Both the position numbers and the translations under genes were made by a program. The notes beneath the pieces were generated by a model. It ran no database searches. It was not told the origin of the DNA and saw only the letters and a list, made by a program, of their open reading frames with translations. From a virus: a stretch of DNA of 29,405 nt. Positions 23,401-29,405 of the stretch are shown here, piece after piece. Position 1 is the first letter of the stretch, and each line of letters starts with the position of its first letter. Location of the stretch: IMG/VR virus record IMGVR_UViG_3300025098_000202, positions 1 to 29,405 of that record, one strand, 5' to 3'.

Positions 23401-25367
23401 CTTACAGTCTCACCCTGTTTAAACTGATGGTCTTCAGTAAACATCAACGTAGAATTTGTAATGCTATTACCAGTAGAAACGTTTCTACCGAGTCTTGCAA
23501 GTTTTCTTCCAGTTATTTTCTTTGTTGCATATGCAGTATCGTCCATGACGACTCTTGCTCTAAAGACTTCCGTCTGTCCTCCTACAGGAATAACTACATT
23601 CAATGTCTCGTCATTATTTGCACCAAATCTATAGCCATTAACTGTACTTGGTGGCAGTACATCCTCATTAGTATAATTATAGAGATACATTCTACTTGTA
23701 TCTGCAACACCTACAGTTTTTGTGATATCAATTGAAGGATATTCAATCGTAGTAAATTGTGGTTTAAGTGATTGTGGTGGAATAATTTGTGTAATATATC
23801 CAACATCATCTTGAGCAAATGCCAAATCTCTATAACCTCTAGAGATAAGTGCAGATTGACCAAAGTTTGAGTTGGAGTTGGTAACAGAGAAATCACCACC
23901 AGATTCTGTTAAGAATTGTTCTGCATAACCAATAGCAAAAATAGAAACTAACTGAATCAAAGAGTTATTTGATGCCTTGATGTGATAATTTACATATTGT
24001 GGTTTATATACTGCATTGATATCTGTATGCAAATTAGCGACTACATTAGAGTCATCAAATGAACCACTTGTGGTATTATATCTTACAAAAGCTTTATCAT
24101 CGACTTGAAGTCCAATTCCAGTGAATTGTGCAACAACCATTGATTTAAATCCATCAGCCTTACTGCCATCGGCATGCATTCCACACATACCATAAACAGA
24201 TCTCTGCGAAACGTTGAAAATGTATGGTGATGCACTAGTTACAGTATCGGTGGAAAGTTCTATAGAAGAACCTAGTGGATTTGGTAGTGCATTACTTGGA
24301 GGAACTGGAACTTCATACGCGAATTCAGTAACTCCATTTGCATCAGTGTCTAATACTTGAGTCACAAGATATGTACCATTATATCTTGTATCGGTTACAT
24401 TATTGACAATAACATTAGTATCGACATTTAAACCAAAAATACCACTAGAAAGTTTAACATTAATTCCTGTAGAAGCTGTTATACCATCACCAGACTTGAT
24501 ACTATTGATACCAACTGAGCCAGATACTGGTCCAACAATACGGTATTCATCAATCTTGGGTTGAATATCTACACTTGCATTTGGATAATCAGGTTCAATT
24601 TCTCTTCCACTTGCAGAACCATATGCAATACCAACCTTCTCATAATACATGTCTAGATCACTACGATCTGTAACATAGTTGATAAAATCATCATTAATGT
24701 TTACATTATTCTTACCATCAGCATACTCAAAGCATGTAAGTTTATGGTGAGAGAATGTTGGTTTGAATGTAGAAGAACTGTAATCTTTATATGCAGGTCT
24801 CTGTGTATCAGCATCCTTCAAAGTAAACTGGAACATATAACATCCGCCAGTCAATCTAAAGATTGCAGATCTTTCGATTAAATTGTTTTCTGGATTAGGA
24901 ACATAGATTGGTCTGATGACAGTCTTTCTTAAGTCCTGACCAATAATAGACACACCTCTGGGGATAATAACTCCACCATGAATACTATTGAGTTTATAAA
25001 GAATATTGTTACCATCTGCAATATCGAAGTTTGATGTATTACTGAATGATTGAAAATCATTTGAGTTAACGCCACTTCTCAACAAATAAGTACCTGACCC
25101 AGATGGAATCCAACCTGGTCTGTTATCAATGTAATGTGTGCCAGGAAACAGATAGATTGAGGTTTTTTCAAATCTATCATTATCAAGACCTACTTGATAT
25201 GAAAATCTAGAGGCTTCAATTAATGCCCTTTGTAGAGTTCTAAATGGTCGAGCAAATGAGTTCCCTTGGTTCTCAATACCATCTGTTGCATCCAGATTAC
25301 TTGGATCAACATATAAAATATTTCCTTTTACGTTCTTTAGAAAGTTATCTAATCTTGAGAGAGGCAT
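20478..25367 (-). CDS. Giant beta-helix virion structural protein, 1629 aa
   Basis: The start PLSRLDNFLKNVKGNILYVD, with FARPFRTLQRALIEASRFSY soon after, is the signature of a very large virion protein I recognise from T4-like cyanophages. Residues up to about 540 have pectate-lyase-like beta-helix features (TSIYLFPGTHYIDNRPGW, GVIIPRGVSIIGQDLRKTVI, then FSVTNSNSNFGQSALISRG). The middle repeats beta domains with a YNGTY.VT pattern (residues near 330 and 920). From residue 1429, FEYIGYG ... GDFFIGNKRI matches the C-terminal domain of the 1273-aa fibre, and the protein ends TVGWVYTTNNQWRTFGVIS. It is likely a baseplate-peripheral or fibre-anchoring protein; depolymerase activity cannot be judged. 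It is the first late gene after the terminator at 25405-25437. Confidence 0.9.
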   Translation of the reverse strand: MPLSRLDNFLKNVKGNILYVDPSNLDATDGIENQGNSFARPFRTLQRALIEASRFSYQVGLDNDRFEKTSIYLFPGTHYIDNRPGWIPSGSGTYLLRSGVNSNDFQSFSNTSNFDIADGNNILYKLNSIHGGVIIPRGVSIIGQDLRKTVIRPIYVPNPENNLIERSAIFRLTGGCYMFQFTLKDADTQRPAYKDYSSSTFKPTFSHHKLTCFEYADGKNNVNINDDFINYVTDRSDLDMYYEKVGIAYGSASGREIEPDYPNASVDIQPKIDEYRIVGPVSGSVGINSIKSGDGITASTGINVKLSSGIFGLNVDTNVIVNNVTDTRYNGTYLVTQVLDTDANGVTEFAYEVPVPPSNALPNPLGSSIELSTDTVTSASPYIFNVSQRSVYGMCGMHADGSKADGFKSMVVAQFTGIGLQVDDKAFVRYNTTSGSFDDSNVVANLHTDINAVYKPQYVNYHIKASNNSLIQLVSIFAIGYAEQFLTESGGDFSVTNSNSNFGQSALISRGYRDLAFAQDDVGYITQIIPPQSLKPQFTTIEYPSIDITKTVGVADTSRMYLYNYTNEDVLPPSTVNGYRFGANNDETLNVVIPVGGQTEVFRARVVMDDTAYATKKITGRKLARLGRNVSTGNSITNSTLMFTEDHQFKQGETVRAISNDGRLPDGLESNRVYFAVVDGLPSNQLQLAQSFNDSLTGNKVGINNLGDTIIVESRVSDKDPGDVGHPVQYDVDESQWYVNVSSASTENNLFSKLNGGGLGNITSRTYIVRQKDSRQSDDRIHQLRFVIPANTGVSSARQPLDGFILQDSSDVTGATNTEVALEFNPGSVTMSNDSQMRNFSFISDVDYKAGITYYSTEKPHRLSIGSTVIINNVRSTLFPTVGTGNSGYNGTYEVTGITSAKTFTVNSISLSAGTFINDTSQRTTTLPTVSRRNFAKDFYVYDVQTINEYINGEQDGVYHLSIINSANEPKVFPFNNNGYAFSQPVTNYYPQLDRDNPVTKAPSAACYALSDNIGEVAINDPKNSITGETLEEMFQQVGVAITGIISNNVGTAYTIFTQYDHGLNRITVPTINNPGAGYGNGTNSIQYYYNAKLQNITSGSIGDFGTGLVTIDGTSAGEIIDIQIMDGGSAFAAGDDFRVVGIATTTGFSAATGSVNKVYDNRGDTLTLTGINDYDGRSYNQFYRISAISDTKQIEVTPVLGSPGITTLGFGPDKVLGGGFSIIGPSFDSESFVYNKDVGIATITTKLNNNFRVNNSVIVSGAGQTFYNGSFVCIDKIGLTTVVIDVGISTVTPTIDGNIRLFPSGSSGNFGDLVARNGRLSGRESQVYAGISTTLNSAITSKTTDTINVNNMTDYNFRIGDFVRVNDELMRIKTTVSRVAGTTQLKVFRGVYGSIANTHVIGSVITRVKFFPVEFRRNSIIRASGHTFEYIGYGPGNYSTAFPDKQTKRLTLSQQINAQSQTIAGGVVNYTGMNDRGDFFIGNKRIASNTGREQVFDTPVQTYTGEDPYSSGISDDVSDFNYIEASIVKIERNIMVDGGDKGNILSQFNGPVEFTKKVISTSDEGFETNSVFIQGNAQVSRKLTVGIATPTEAGTPGDVVFNANPENSGTVGWVYTTNNQWRTFGVIS

Positions 25368-25381
25368 CTTTCTCGCACGAC

Positions 25382-25399
25382 ATATCTATTATTAGATAT
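25382..25399 (-). promoter_or_regulatory. Leader hairpin of the 1629-aa gene
   Basis: ATATCTA-ATAA-TAGATAT on the minus strand, a perfect 7-bp inverted repeat that overlaps the late promoter motif by three bases and ends 14 bases before the start codon. It may shape the 5' end of the late mRNA. Confidence 0.4.
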
Positions 25400-25404
25400 T
25401 TATT
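25397..25404 (-). promoter_or_regulatory. Late promoter motif AATAAATA before the 1629-aa gene
   Basis: GTAATAAATATCTAATAAT on the minus strand, 29 bases before the ATG at 25367 and immediately after the U tract of the terminator. Confidence 0.7.
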
Positions 25405-25406
25405 AC

Positions 25407-25437
25407 ATAAAAAAACCACCCAGAATACTGGATGGTT
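25407..25437 (-). terminator. Intrinsic terminator of the small-gene operon
   Basis: Minus-strand AACCATCCAG-TATT-CTGGGTGGTT followed by a T run: a 10-bp stem with one G-U pair, a 4-base loop and a U tract of seven. It separates the small early-type genes from the late 1629-aa gene. Confidence 0.9.
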
Positions 25438-25482
25438 GATTAACACAATAGAGTGCTTCCTTCACACGGTCTTTATATTATA

Positions 25483-25653
25483 TCATGGATTAATATCTGT
25501 GTCAAGTAAATATTCTACAGTATTTGCCACATCATTCATAGCATCTCTTAAGTCTTCCTGACCACCTGAATGTTGGTCATTCGAATCTATGTCAGAGACA
25601 AGAGACCATCTCCATTCTCTCATAGGTTCGGAGTACCAAAGTTGAATATTCAT
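25483..25653 (-). CDS. Small hypothetical protein, 56 aa
   Basis: Reads MNIQLWYSEPMREWRWSLVS, then DIDSNDQHSGGQEDLRDAMN and DVANTVEYLLDTDINP. The ATG is supported by AAAGGGG six bases upstream. The N-half is rich in Trp (W6, W14, W16) and looks like a beta hairpin; the C-half is an acidic helix. I have no functional assignment. It is the last gene before the intrinsic terminator and is separated from the 97-aa gene by 28 bases, so it probably belongs to the same transcript. Confidence 0.8.
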   Translation of the reverse strand: MNIQLWYSEPMREWRWSLVSDIDSNDQHSGGQEDLRDAMNDVANTVEYLLDTDINP

Positions 25654-25681
25654 TCTACCCCTTTATTTTATATAGGAATCT

Positions 25682-25975
25682 TTATAAGGTTCTCTCTAAT
25701 CTATTTGTTGCCTGGTCAGGAAAGTCTCTCGGGCGACTATCAGTTGCATTATCAGTTCTGGGTGAACCTTCGTTTGCCTTCATTGTATGCTGGTAGTTGA
25801 TTCTCTTGTATCTAATACAGAATGGATCGGGCATCCAGTATGTTACTTGCCAATTAATTGATGAGTTTAACTCTAGATGTTTTTCTACAGAATGGTTGAA
25901 AATACCAATCTGAATATACCCATCATGAGTAACACATCTACCATTACCAATGTCAACCACAAATAATTGTTTCAT
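25682..25975 (-). CDS. Small hypothetical protein, 97 aa
   Basis: MKQLFVVDIGNGRCVTHDGY opens a beta-rich N-half (IQIGIFNHSVEKHLEL, INWQVTYWMPDPFCIRYKRI); the C-terminal ~35 residues are polar and probably disordered (EGSPRTDNATDSRPRDF). I chose the ATG at 25975 because it overlaps the TGA of the 51-aa gene (ATGA); a frame extended to a TTG at 26008 would overlap that gene by 37 bases for no reason. No family is recognised. It may be an early host-takeover factor, judged only by context. Confidence 0.72.
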   Translation of the reverse strand: MKQLFVVDIGNGRCVTHDGYIQIGIFNHSVEKHLELNSSINWQVTYWMPDPFCIRYKRINYQHTMKANEGSPRTDNATDSRPRDFPDQATNRLERTL

Positions 25976-26127
25976 TCCTCCGTCCAAGTAGGAGGATGAA
26001 GCACACAATACTCATTGAAGGTAATTTTCATCTCTTTTTGAGTTAAGTTGCAATTCTTTGCTGCCTTTGGAAGATTCCATTTGGCAGAGAACAACATTTC
26101 CATAGACTGACGGGTTTCTGGTCTCAT
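25972..26127 (-). CDS. Small hypothetical protein, 51 aa
   Basis: Reads MRPETRQSMEMLFSAKWNLP, then KAAKNCNLTQKEMKITFNEY and ends CVLHPPTWTEE. The segment LPKAAKNCNLTQKEMKITFNEY resembles a helix-turn-helix (A...C.LT...M...F), so DNA binding is possible. The sequence looks like a conserved cyanophage small protein to me, but I cannot check. It is joined to the 97-aa gene by ATGA and overlaps, in another frame, most of the 53-codon frame at 26012-26173. It has no clear ribosome site of its own. Confidence 0.68.
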   Translation of the reverse strand: MRPETRQSMEMLFSAKWNLPKAAKNCNLTQKEMKITFNEYCVLHPPTWTEE

Positions 26128-26173
26128 ATTCGTAACAGTTTAGAATTTCTTCGTAAAGGTCTGAACAGTTCAT
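26012..26173 (-). CDS. Possible overlapping small protein, 53 aa
   Basis: Starts at an ATGA overlap with the 72-aa gene and reads MNCSDLYEEILNCYEYETRN, then PSVYGNVVLCQMESSKGSKE, ending LQLNSKRDENYLQ. The first ~17 residues look like a genuine acidic helix; the rest overlaps the 51-aa gene in another frame and may be only its shadow. It could be a real overlapping gene, a short coupling leader for the 51-aa protein, or joined to it by a +1 frameshift near 26128. Confidence 0.4.
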   Translation of the reverse strand: MNCSDLYEEILNCYEYETRNPSVYGNVVLCQMESSKGSKELQLNSKRDENYLQ

Positions 26174-26388
26174 TCTGCAGAAGTAACCAAAGGTTCTGCA
26201 TAAACAATGTCGTCTTCCTTAATCAATGCACGTACCAACTCAAGAACATTCATAAACTGGTCTACAGTCTCACATTCAACATCTCTACTGTTACCTTCAC
26301 TTGAGTAAAGATAAAACTTACGAAGACTTGTGTCAACCACAACACGGGTCAGAAAGTCTTGGTCTTCTTCTTGTGGTTTGTAGGTCAT
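26170..26388 (-). CDS. Small hypothetical protein, 72 aa
   Basis: Reads MTYKPQEEDQDFLTRVVVDT, then SLRKFYLYSSEGNSRDVECE and TVDQFMNVLELVRALIKEDD, ending IVYAEPLVTSAE. It looks like a small alpha/beta protein with acidic surface: two strands (FLTRVVVD, KFYLYSSEG) and one helix (VDQFMNVLELVRALI). AGGAG five bases upstream fixes the ATG. It is the first gene after the sigma70-type promoter and is coupled to what follows by ATGA. No known family is recognised. Confidence 0.85.
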   Translation of the reverse strand: MTYKPQEEDQDFLTRVVVDTSLRKFYLYSSEGNSRDVECETVDQFMNVLELVRALIKEDDIVYAEPLVTSAE

Positions 26389-26409
26389 TGAACTCCTGTC
26401 TACTCTAGT

Positions 26410-26438
26410 AGTATAACGGTTTTAAGTGCCCAAGTCAA
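26410..26438 (-). promoter_or_regulatory. Sigma70-type promoter (TTGACT-17-TATACT)
   Basis: On the minus strand, -35 TTGACT (26438-26433), a 17-base spacer and -10 TATACT (26415-26410); each hexamer is one base from consensus. Transcription should start near 26403 and give a ~15-base leader with AGGAG. A small CTACT-AG-AGTAG dyad lies at the start region. Such promoters serve early genes in T4-like cyanophages. Confidence 0.82.
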
Positions 26439-26449
26439 GGGAGTGTGTG

Positions 26450-27163
26450 CTACTTCGTCTTCTGGCTTCTGACATCATAGTCATACCCCGAGATAGAGAA
26501 CTGATCAGAACTTCCTGGGTACTTGGCAGGTGTCTCTCCCTCATACTCAACAATCAATGGCTCTCCATCAATTCTTTGTGCAGTAATCGTATAGAAACAC
26601 TCAATATGACCACCCAGATTGTTTCTAATCTGAATTCTCTTACCCCATTCAATTGACTCAACAAAGAGTTCTTGATAACAACCAATTGGAGTCAGATTGA
26701 CACTGATTGACTCAGGATCAACTAATCCTTGCCAGTATGCAGGACATGTAATCGTAGTTCCTTTACACCTTCCTCTAATATAAACACCAGCCTCTGGACC
26801 CTCCATACAGATGTGTCTCAATCGATGGCCATCTTTGTTGGGGTGTTTAATATCAAACCCTTTCCAAGATTGCACATTAATTTGCCCCGAAAATGTAGGA
26901 GCAGTAACTGTACCAGAGAAAGTTGCAGTAGCACCAGTCAGATTGGTAGTAATATCAAGTTGATCAATCGTGGCAGTGGAATGATAATAGGGTTCACACT
27001 GAGGTTTTGAATATGGATTGGGCGTAGGGGCCGTGGCATCATTATTATTATTTTTTTGAATATATGAAAAATTGCCTGATGGTAACCCTCTGGCTTGACC
27101 GTCTGAGCAATCTTGATTTCCTGGTGAGCCTGGTTTAAATGGACCAAATAATGAGTCTGTCAT
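26450..27163 (-). CDS. Tail fibre-like protein, 237 aa (paralogue 3)
   Basis: N-terminal ~70 residues are polar (MTDSLFGPFKPGSPGNQDCS ... PNPYSKPQCEPYYHS), then IDQLDITTNLTGATATFSGT beta units. From about residue 104 (KGFDIKHPNKDGHRLRHICM, EGPEAGVYIRGRCKG, PAYWQGLVDPESISVNLTPI, GCYQELFVESIEWG, GHIECFYTITAQRIDGE, YPGSSDQFSISGYDYD) it has the same ~130-residue C-terminal domain as the two genes upstream. Related domains end fibre-type proteins in T4-like cyanophages. It is linked to the preceding gene by ATGA and is the last gene of the right-hand virion operon. Confidence 0.85.
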   Translation of the reverse strand: MTDSLFGPFKPGSPGNQDCSDGQARGLPSGNFSYIQKNNNNDATAPTPNPYSKPQCEPYYHSTATIDQLDITTNLTGATATFSGTVTAPTFSGQINVQSWKGFDIKHPNKDGHRLRHICMEGPEAGVYIRGRCKGTTITCPAYWQGLVDPESISVNLTPIGCYQELFVESIEWGKRIQIRNNLGGHIECFYTITAQRIDGEPLIVEYEGETPAKYPGSSDQFSISGYDYDVRSQKTK

Positions 27164-27936
27164 GATTTAATATCGTAATGGTATCCTACAATTGAGTATT
27201 GATCGTTATTCCCTGGATAATCTGCAGGTGTTTCACCTGGATACTCAGGAATCAAACTTTCACCATCCTTTCTTTCTGCATATGCATGATAGAAACAATG
27301 GATTGGTGTATCAGATCGTGATTGAAGATAAATCTTATCTTTGTCAATTTTCTTCACGATGATATCTTGATGAGCTCCTATCGGTGTCAAACTAACAGTG
27401 ATAGATTCTCTATGAACAAAATCCTTCCAATATGTAGGAAGGTCAATATAATCTCTATCCTTCAGTGTTCCTCTAAAGTATACGTCATTAGTAGGTCCTT
27501 CTGGACAAGTATGCCTCAACCTCCAACCGGTTTTTGAAGGGTGGACAATATCAAAGTTCTTTTTAACAGATAGAACATGAACTCCACAATTAGAAACTAT
27601 TTCACCCTGTACTGCAAGATGTCTTCCAACAATTACATCAGCATTGGTGTTAACCATACCCATTAAAGCGGTTGAACCAACAACAGCTAAAGAAAATGGA
27701 TTAGCAGGAGGACCATAACAGAACCCACCAGGAATTAAAGGGGGTGTTGATTCTGGATTGATCAGAGGACCAATCATTGATGATGCCCATACATTAGGGA
27801 AAGTTGGAGTCCCTGTAATAGTAGGGCCCTGCATATAACCAGACCCGCGAATTTCTGCTAGTCCTCTACCCAGACATTCTGGATTTCCTAATCCAACAAA
27901 TAATCTCTTACCTACATTGATGTCAGGTACCTTCAT
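27160..27936 (-). CDS. Tail fibre-like protein, 258 aa (paralogue 2)
   Basis: MKVPDINVGKRLFVGLGNPE, then a Pro/Gly-rich stretch (GSGYMQGPTITGTPTFPNVW, GPLINPESTPPLIPGGFCYG) and GSTALMGMVNTNADVIVGRHL. The C-terminal domain, from FDIVHPSKTGWRLRHTCPEG, aligns with its two neighbours (YFRGTL, YWKDFVHRESITVSLTPIGA, HCFYHAYAERKDGESL, GNNDQYSIVGYHYD). The Pro/Gly part may be an extended linker. It shares ATGA junctions with both neighbours, and both genes upstream of those junctions end in AAATCATGA. Role: virion appendage, position unknown. Confidence 0.85.
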   Translation of the reverse strand: MKVPDINVGKRLFVGLGNPECLGRGLAEIRGSGYMQGPTITGTPTFPNVWASSMIGPLINPESTPPLIPGGFCYGPPANPFSLAVVGSTALMGMVNTNADVIVGRHLAVQGEIVSNCGVHVLSVKKNFDIVHPSKTGWRLRHTCPEGPTNDVYFRGTLKDRDYIDLPTYWKDFVHRESITVSLTPIGAHQDIIVKKIDKDKIYLQSRSDTPIHCFYHAYAERKDGESLIPEYPGETPADYPGNNDQYSIVGYHYDIKS

Positions 27937-28268
27937 GATTTAACCTTACCCTCTGTCTTAAGTCTTGGAACATCCTTTCGTTCACCATATACATGATAAT
28001 AACAATCAATAGGAACACCTGGATTTGAATCTAGTATGACCTGATTATTCTGAATACCCTTCACAATAATACTTTGTGCCATACCGATAGGTGTAATTGA
28101 TACCGTAATAGAAAGTTCTTCTACAAGGTCTCTCCACACCTCAGGCAGTTCAATTCTATCGTGACCTCTCAATCTACCTCTATAGTATACACCATGCTCA
28201 GGACCATGTAAAGAGGAGTATTCAAGTCTTTTTCCTTTCTTCTGTGGATGCGGAATATTTAAAGTCAT
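27933..28268 (-). CDS. Stand-alone C-terminal fibre domain, 111 aa (paralogue 1)
   Basis: The whole protein equals the C-terminal domain of the next two genes: MTLNIPHPQKKGKRLEYSSL, HGPEHGVYYRGRLRGHDRIE, LPEVWRDLVEELSITVSITP, then IDCYYHVYGERKD. It has no shaft and lacks the GETPADYPG...QYSI tail of the others, ending in a basic KTEGKVKS. It may be a truncated duplicate that still folds, or a cap partner of the longer paralogues. The start overlaps the upstream stop (TAATG). Confidence 0.82.
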   Translation of the reverse strand: MTLNIPHPQKKGKRLEYSSLHGPEHGVYYRGRLRGHDRIELPEVWRDLVEELSITVSITPIGMAQSIIVKGIQNNQVILDSNPGVPIDCYYHVYGERKDVPRLKTEGKVKS

Positions 28269-28849
28269 TAGCCTATTGGTAGATTTTGTATTTCATTTTG
28301 TGATGGAAGAATTGAACCCTTGATTGCTGTGGCACCATCTGCAATATCAACGAATCCACCATACATATTTAAGATTGCATTTCCGATAAGTTCAACTGTT
28401 TTCTCTGAGAATAGTCTAGTCGATACTTTAGATGAAACGTCAATAGTTTGTGCCCTCATAAGTATTTTTTCGTTAGCATCAATGGTAATAACACCATTTT
28501 GACCGTCAGCACCAGATGCAATTAAATCGATGTTAACTCCCTCTATTCTAACTCTTCCACTGGGAGCTCGTAGAACTAAATCACCACTAACTGCTTCAAC
28601 ATATACCCCAGGCACATCTTTATCTACATTATCACCTGCCCTTACCTGAAATGAGCCGGGTGATCGACAAATAGTTCCATATTTACGATGAGGAGCCCCA
28701 GAGGAGTCCATCGTAATATAATGGTTCTTCGATTTTCCACTTCTCAACAAGACTGATGAAAGAACATTGTCTTGAGTAAGATGGCCAAACTTTATTTCAC
28801 CGTCTGCTTGACCATACCTAATTGTATGATAATTTTTTACTTCCGCCAT
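28268..28849 (-). CDS. Spike-like virion protein, 193 aa
   Basis: MAEVKNYHTIRYGQADGEIK opens an N-half of unknown fold (DNVLSSVLLRSGKSKNHYI, APHRKYGTICRSPGSFQVRA). From about residue 80 it is a run of short beta units (GVYVEAVSGDLVLRAPSGRV, RIEGVNIDLIASGADG, VITIDANEKILMRAQTIDVS), a pattern like the beta-prism needles of gp5/VgrG-type spikes. This resemblance is by repeat style only. One-base overlaps (TAATG) couple it to the genes on both sides. A baseplate hub or tail-tip role is plausible; no lysozyme motif is present. Confidence 0.8.
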   Translation of the reverse strand: MAEVKNYHTIRYGQADGEIKFGHLTQDNVLSSVLLRSGKSKNHYITMDSSGAPHRKYGTICRSPGSFQVRAGDNVDKDVPGVYVEAVSGDLVLRAPSGRVRIEGVNIDLIASGADGQNGVITIDANEKILMRAQTIDVSSKVSTRLFSEKTVELIGNAILNMYGGFVDIADGATAIKGSILPSQNEIQNLPIG

Positions 28850-29405
28850 TAAACTTTACCTACACAATCAATCACGGTTATAACTTTGTCTTGGAATGTT
28901 GGCTCTTTGAGCTTATCATTACCAACTCTATCTATACAAAGTTTTGGTCGCAATACAGCATTATAACCGGTTTCAGATTGAATGTAAAGTGTTGGATATT
29001 TAGTGAAACCTTCTCCACTTTCAGTAACCTTGATGGAAGTCAATCTACCACGGGCATTAAATTTAGGTTCTACAACTGCACCAATGTCTGGTTCAATAAT
29101 AACTTTGTCTCCTGGAGAATAATTGATGCCACTTTCATCGATAAAGATTTCGCAAAGATAAAGAATGACCGGATAAGAACCATTAGATGATGTTGGATAG
29201 TCACCTGACGATCTTTTATATTCGGGTTTAGGTGTAGTAAAAACACCAGGCAATTCAATAAGCACCGGATTACCACCTCGAATAGTTTCACCACCACCTT
29301 GACCACCATCAGTAGAACCATTATTGCCGTCACCATTACCTCCTCCACCGGTACCATCTCCACCAGTTCCTGGGTCAAGTATAGGGTCAAATGGTGGTAT
29401 TGTGG
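28849..29405 (-). CDS. Virion structural protein, C-terminal part (5' end beyond window)
   Basis: The frame is open to the right edge, so the GTG at 29265 is probably not the true start; about 184 C-terminal residues are visible. The first ~45 are a Gly/Asn/Asp linker (PILDPGTGGDGTGGGGNGDG and on), then NPVLIELPGVFTTPKPEYKR, YLCEIFIDESGINYSPGDKV and a beta domain with SGEGFTKYPTLYIQSETGYN, ending FQDKVITVIDCVGKV. The GxGFTxxP element resembles GxGYTSPP units in the 1273-aa fibre. I know similar C-termini in cyanophage structural proteins but cannot name the T4 equivalent. First visible gene of the operon. Confidence 0.8.
   Translation of the reverse strand, partial: TIPPFDPILDPGTGGDGTGGGGNGDGNNGSTDGGQGGGETIRGGNPVLIELPGVFTTPKPEYKRSSGDYPTSSNGSYPVILYLCEIFIDESGINYSPGDKVIIEPDIGAVVEPKFNARGRLTSIKVTESGEGFTKYPTLYIQSETGYNAVLRPKLCIDRVGNDKLKEPTFQDKVITVIDCVGKV

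Noticed and set aside
25661-25675. TATATAAAATA upstream of the 56-aa gene 25483-25653 as a late promoter
   Set aside because: Does not match TATAAATA without an extra A, and the gene is better explained by the sigma70-type operon.
25976-26008. TTG start giving a 108-aa form of the 97-aa protein
   Set aside because: ATG 25975 in an ATGA overlap is better; the extension only duplicates codons of the 51-aa gene in another frame.
28849-29265. Complete 138-aa gene starting at GTG 29265
   Set aside because: The same frame stays open to the window edge through a plausible Gly-rich linker, so it is taken as a C-terminal fragment.

Overview
The window looks like part of the late structural region of a marine T4-like myovirus, most probably a cyanophage of Prochlorococcus or Synechococcus. 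This rests on AT-rich DNA, genes packed almost entirely on the minus strand, T4-type late promoter motifs (NATAAATA) before most transcription units, stop/start overlaps (ATGA, TAATG), and protein families I recognise from such phages: GVSTxxG-type beta-repeat fibres, ERLRITSAG / GIGTxxP fibre modules, LamG lectin domains, an S74 intramolecular chaperone and an HxH tail tip. No database search was possible, so family names come from recognition of motifs. I see no tRNA, integrase, IS element, CRISPR array or reverse transcriptase.

Reading in the direction of transcription (right to left): (1) 29405-26450, a tightly coupled operon of five virion genes: an open-ended gene with a Gly-rich linker, a spike-like beta protein, and three tandem paralogues sharing one C-terminal domain. 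(2) 26440-25405, an island of five or six very small genes with its own sigma70-type promoter and an intrinsic terminator. It looks like an early unit inside a late region. (3) 25367-20478, a 1629-residue beta-helix virion protein. (4) 20442-17821, an 873-residue fibre ending in a T4-like metal-binding tip with seven HxH motifs. (5) 17494-17814, the only plus-strand gene, a Cys-rich small protein with its own late promoter. (6) 17418-1, a run of nine fibre or appendage genes interleaved with small accessory genes. Most units begin with a near-identical promoter/leader cassette (RATAAATAACTAAAAAGTA), usually overlapping or abutting the stop codon of the gene before. The leftmost gene is a large LamG protein that runs off the window.

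Together the genes appear to encode the host-recognition apparatus: long beta-structured fibres, tips with different receptor-binding domains (LamG, jelly-roll, S74-matured, HxH), and small proteins at conserved places that may help fibre assembly. DNA-level repeats of 27-56 bp lie at domain borders and promoter cassettes. Together with a truncated gene remnant at 2588-2617, they suggest the fibre set changes by cassette duplication and homologous recombination.
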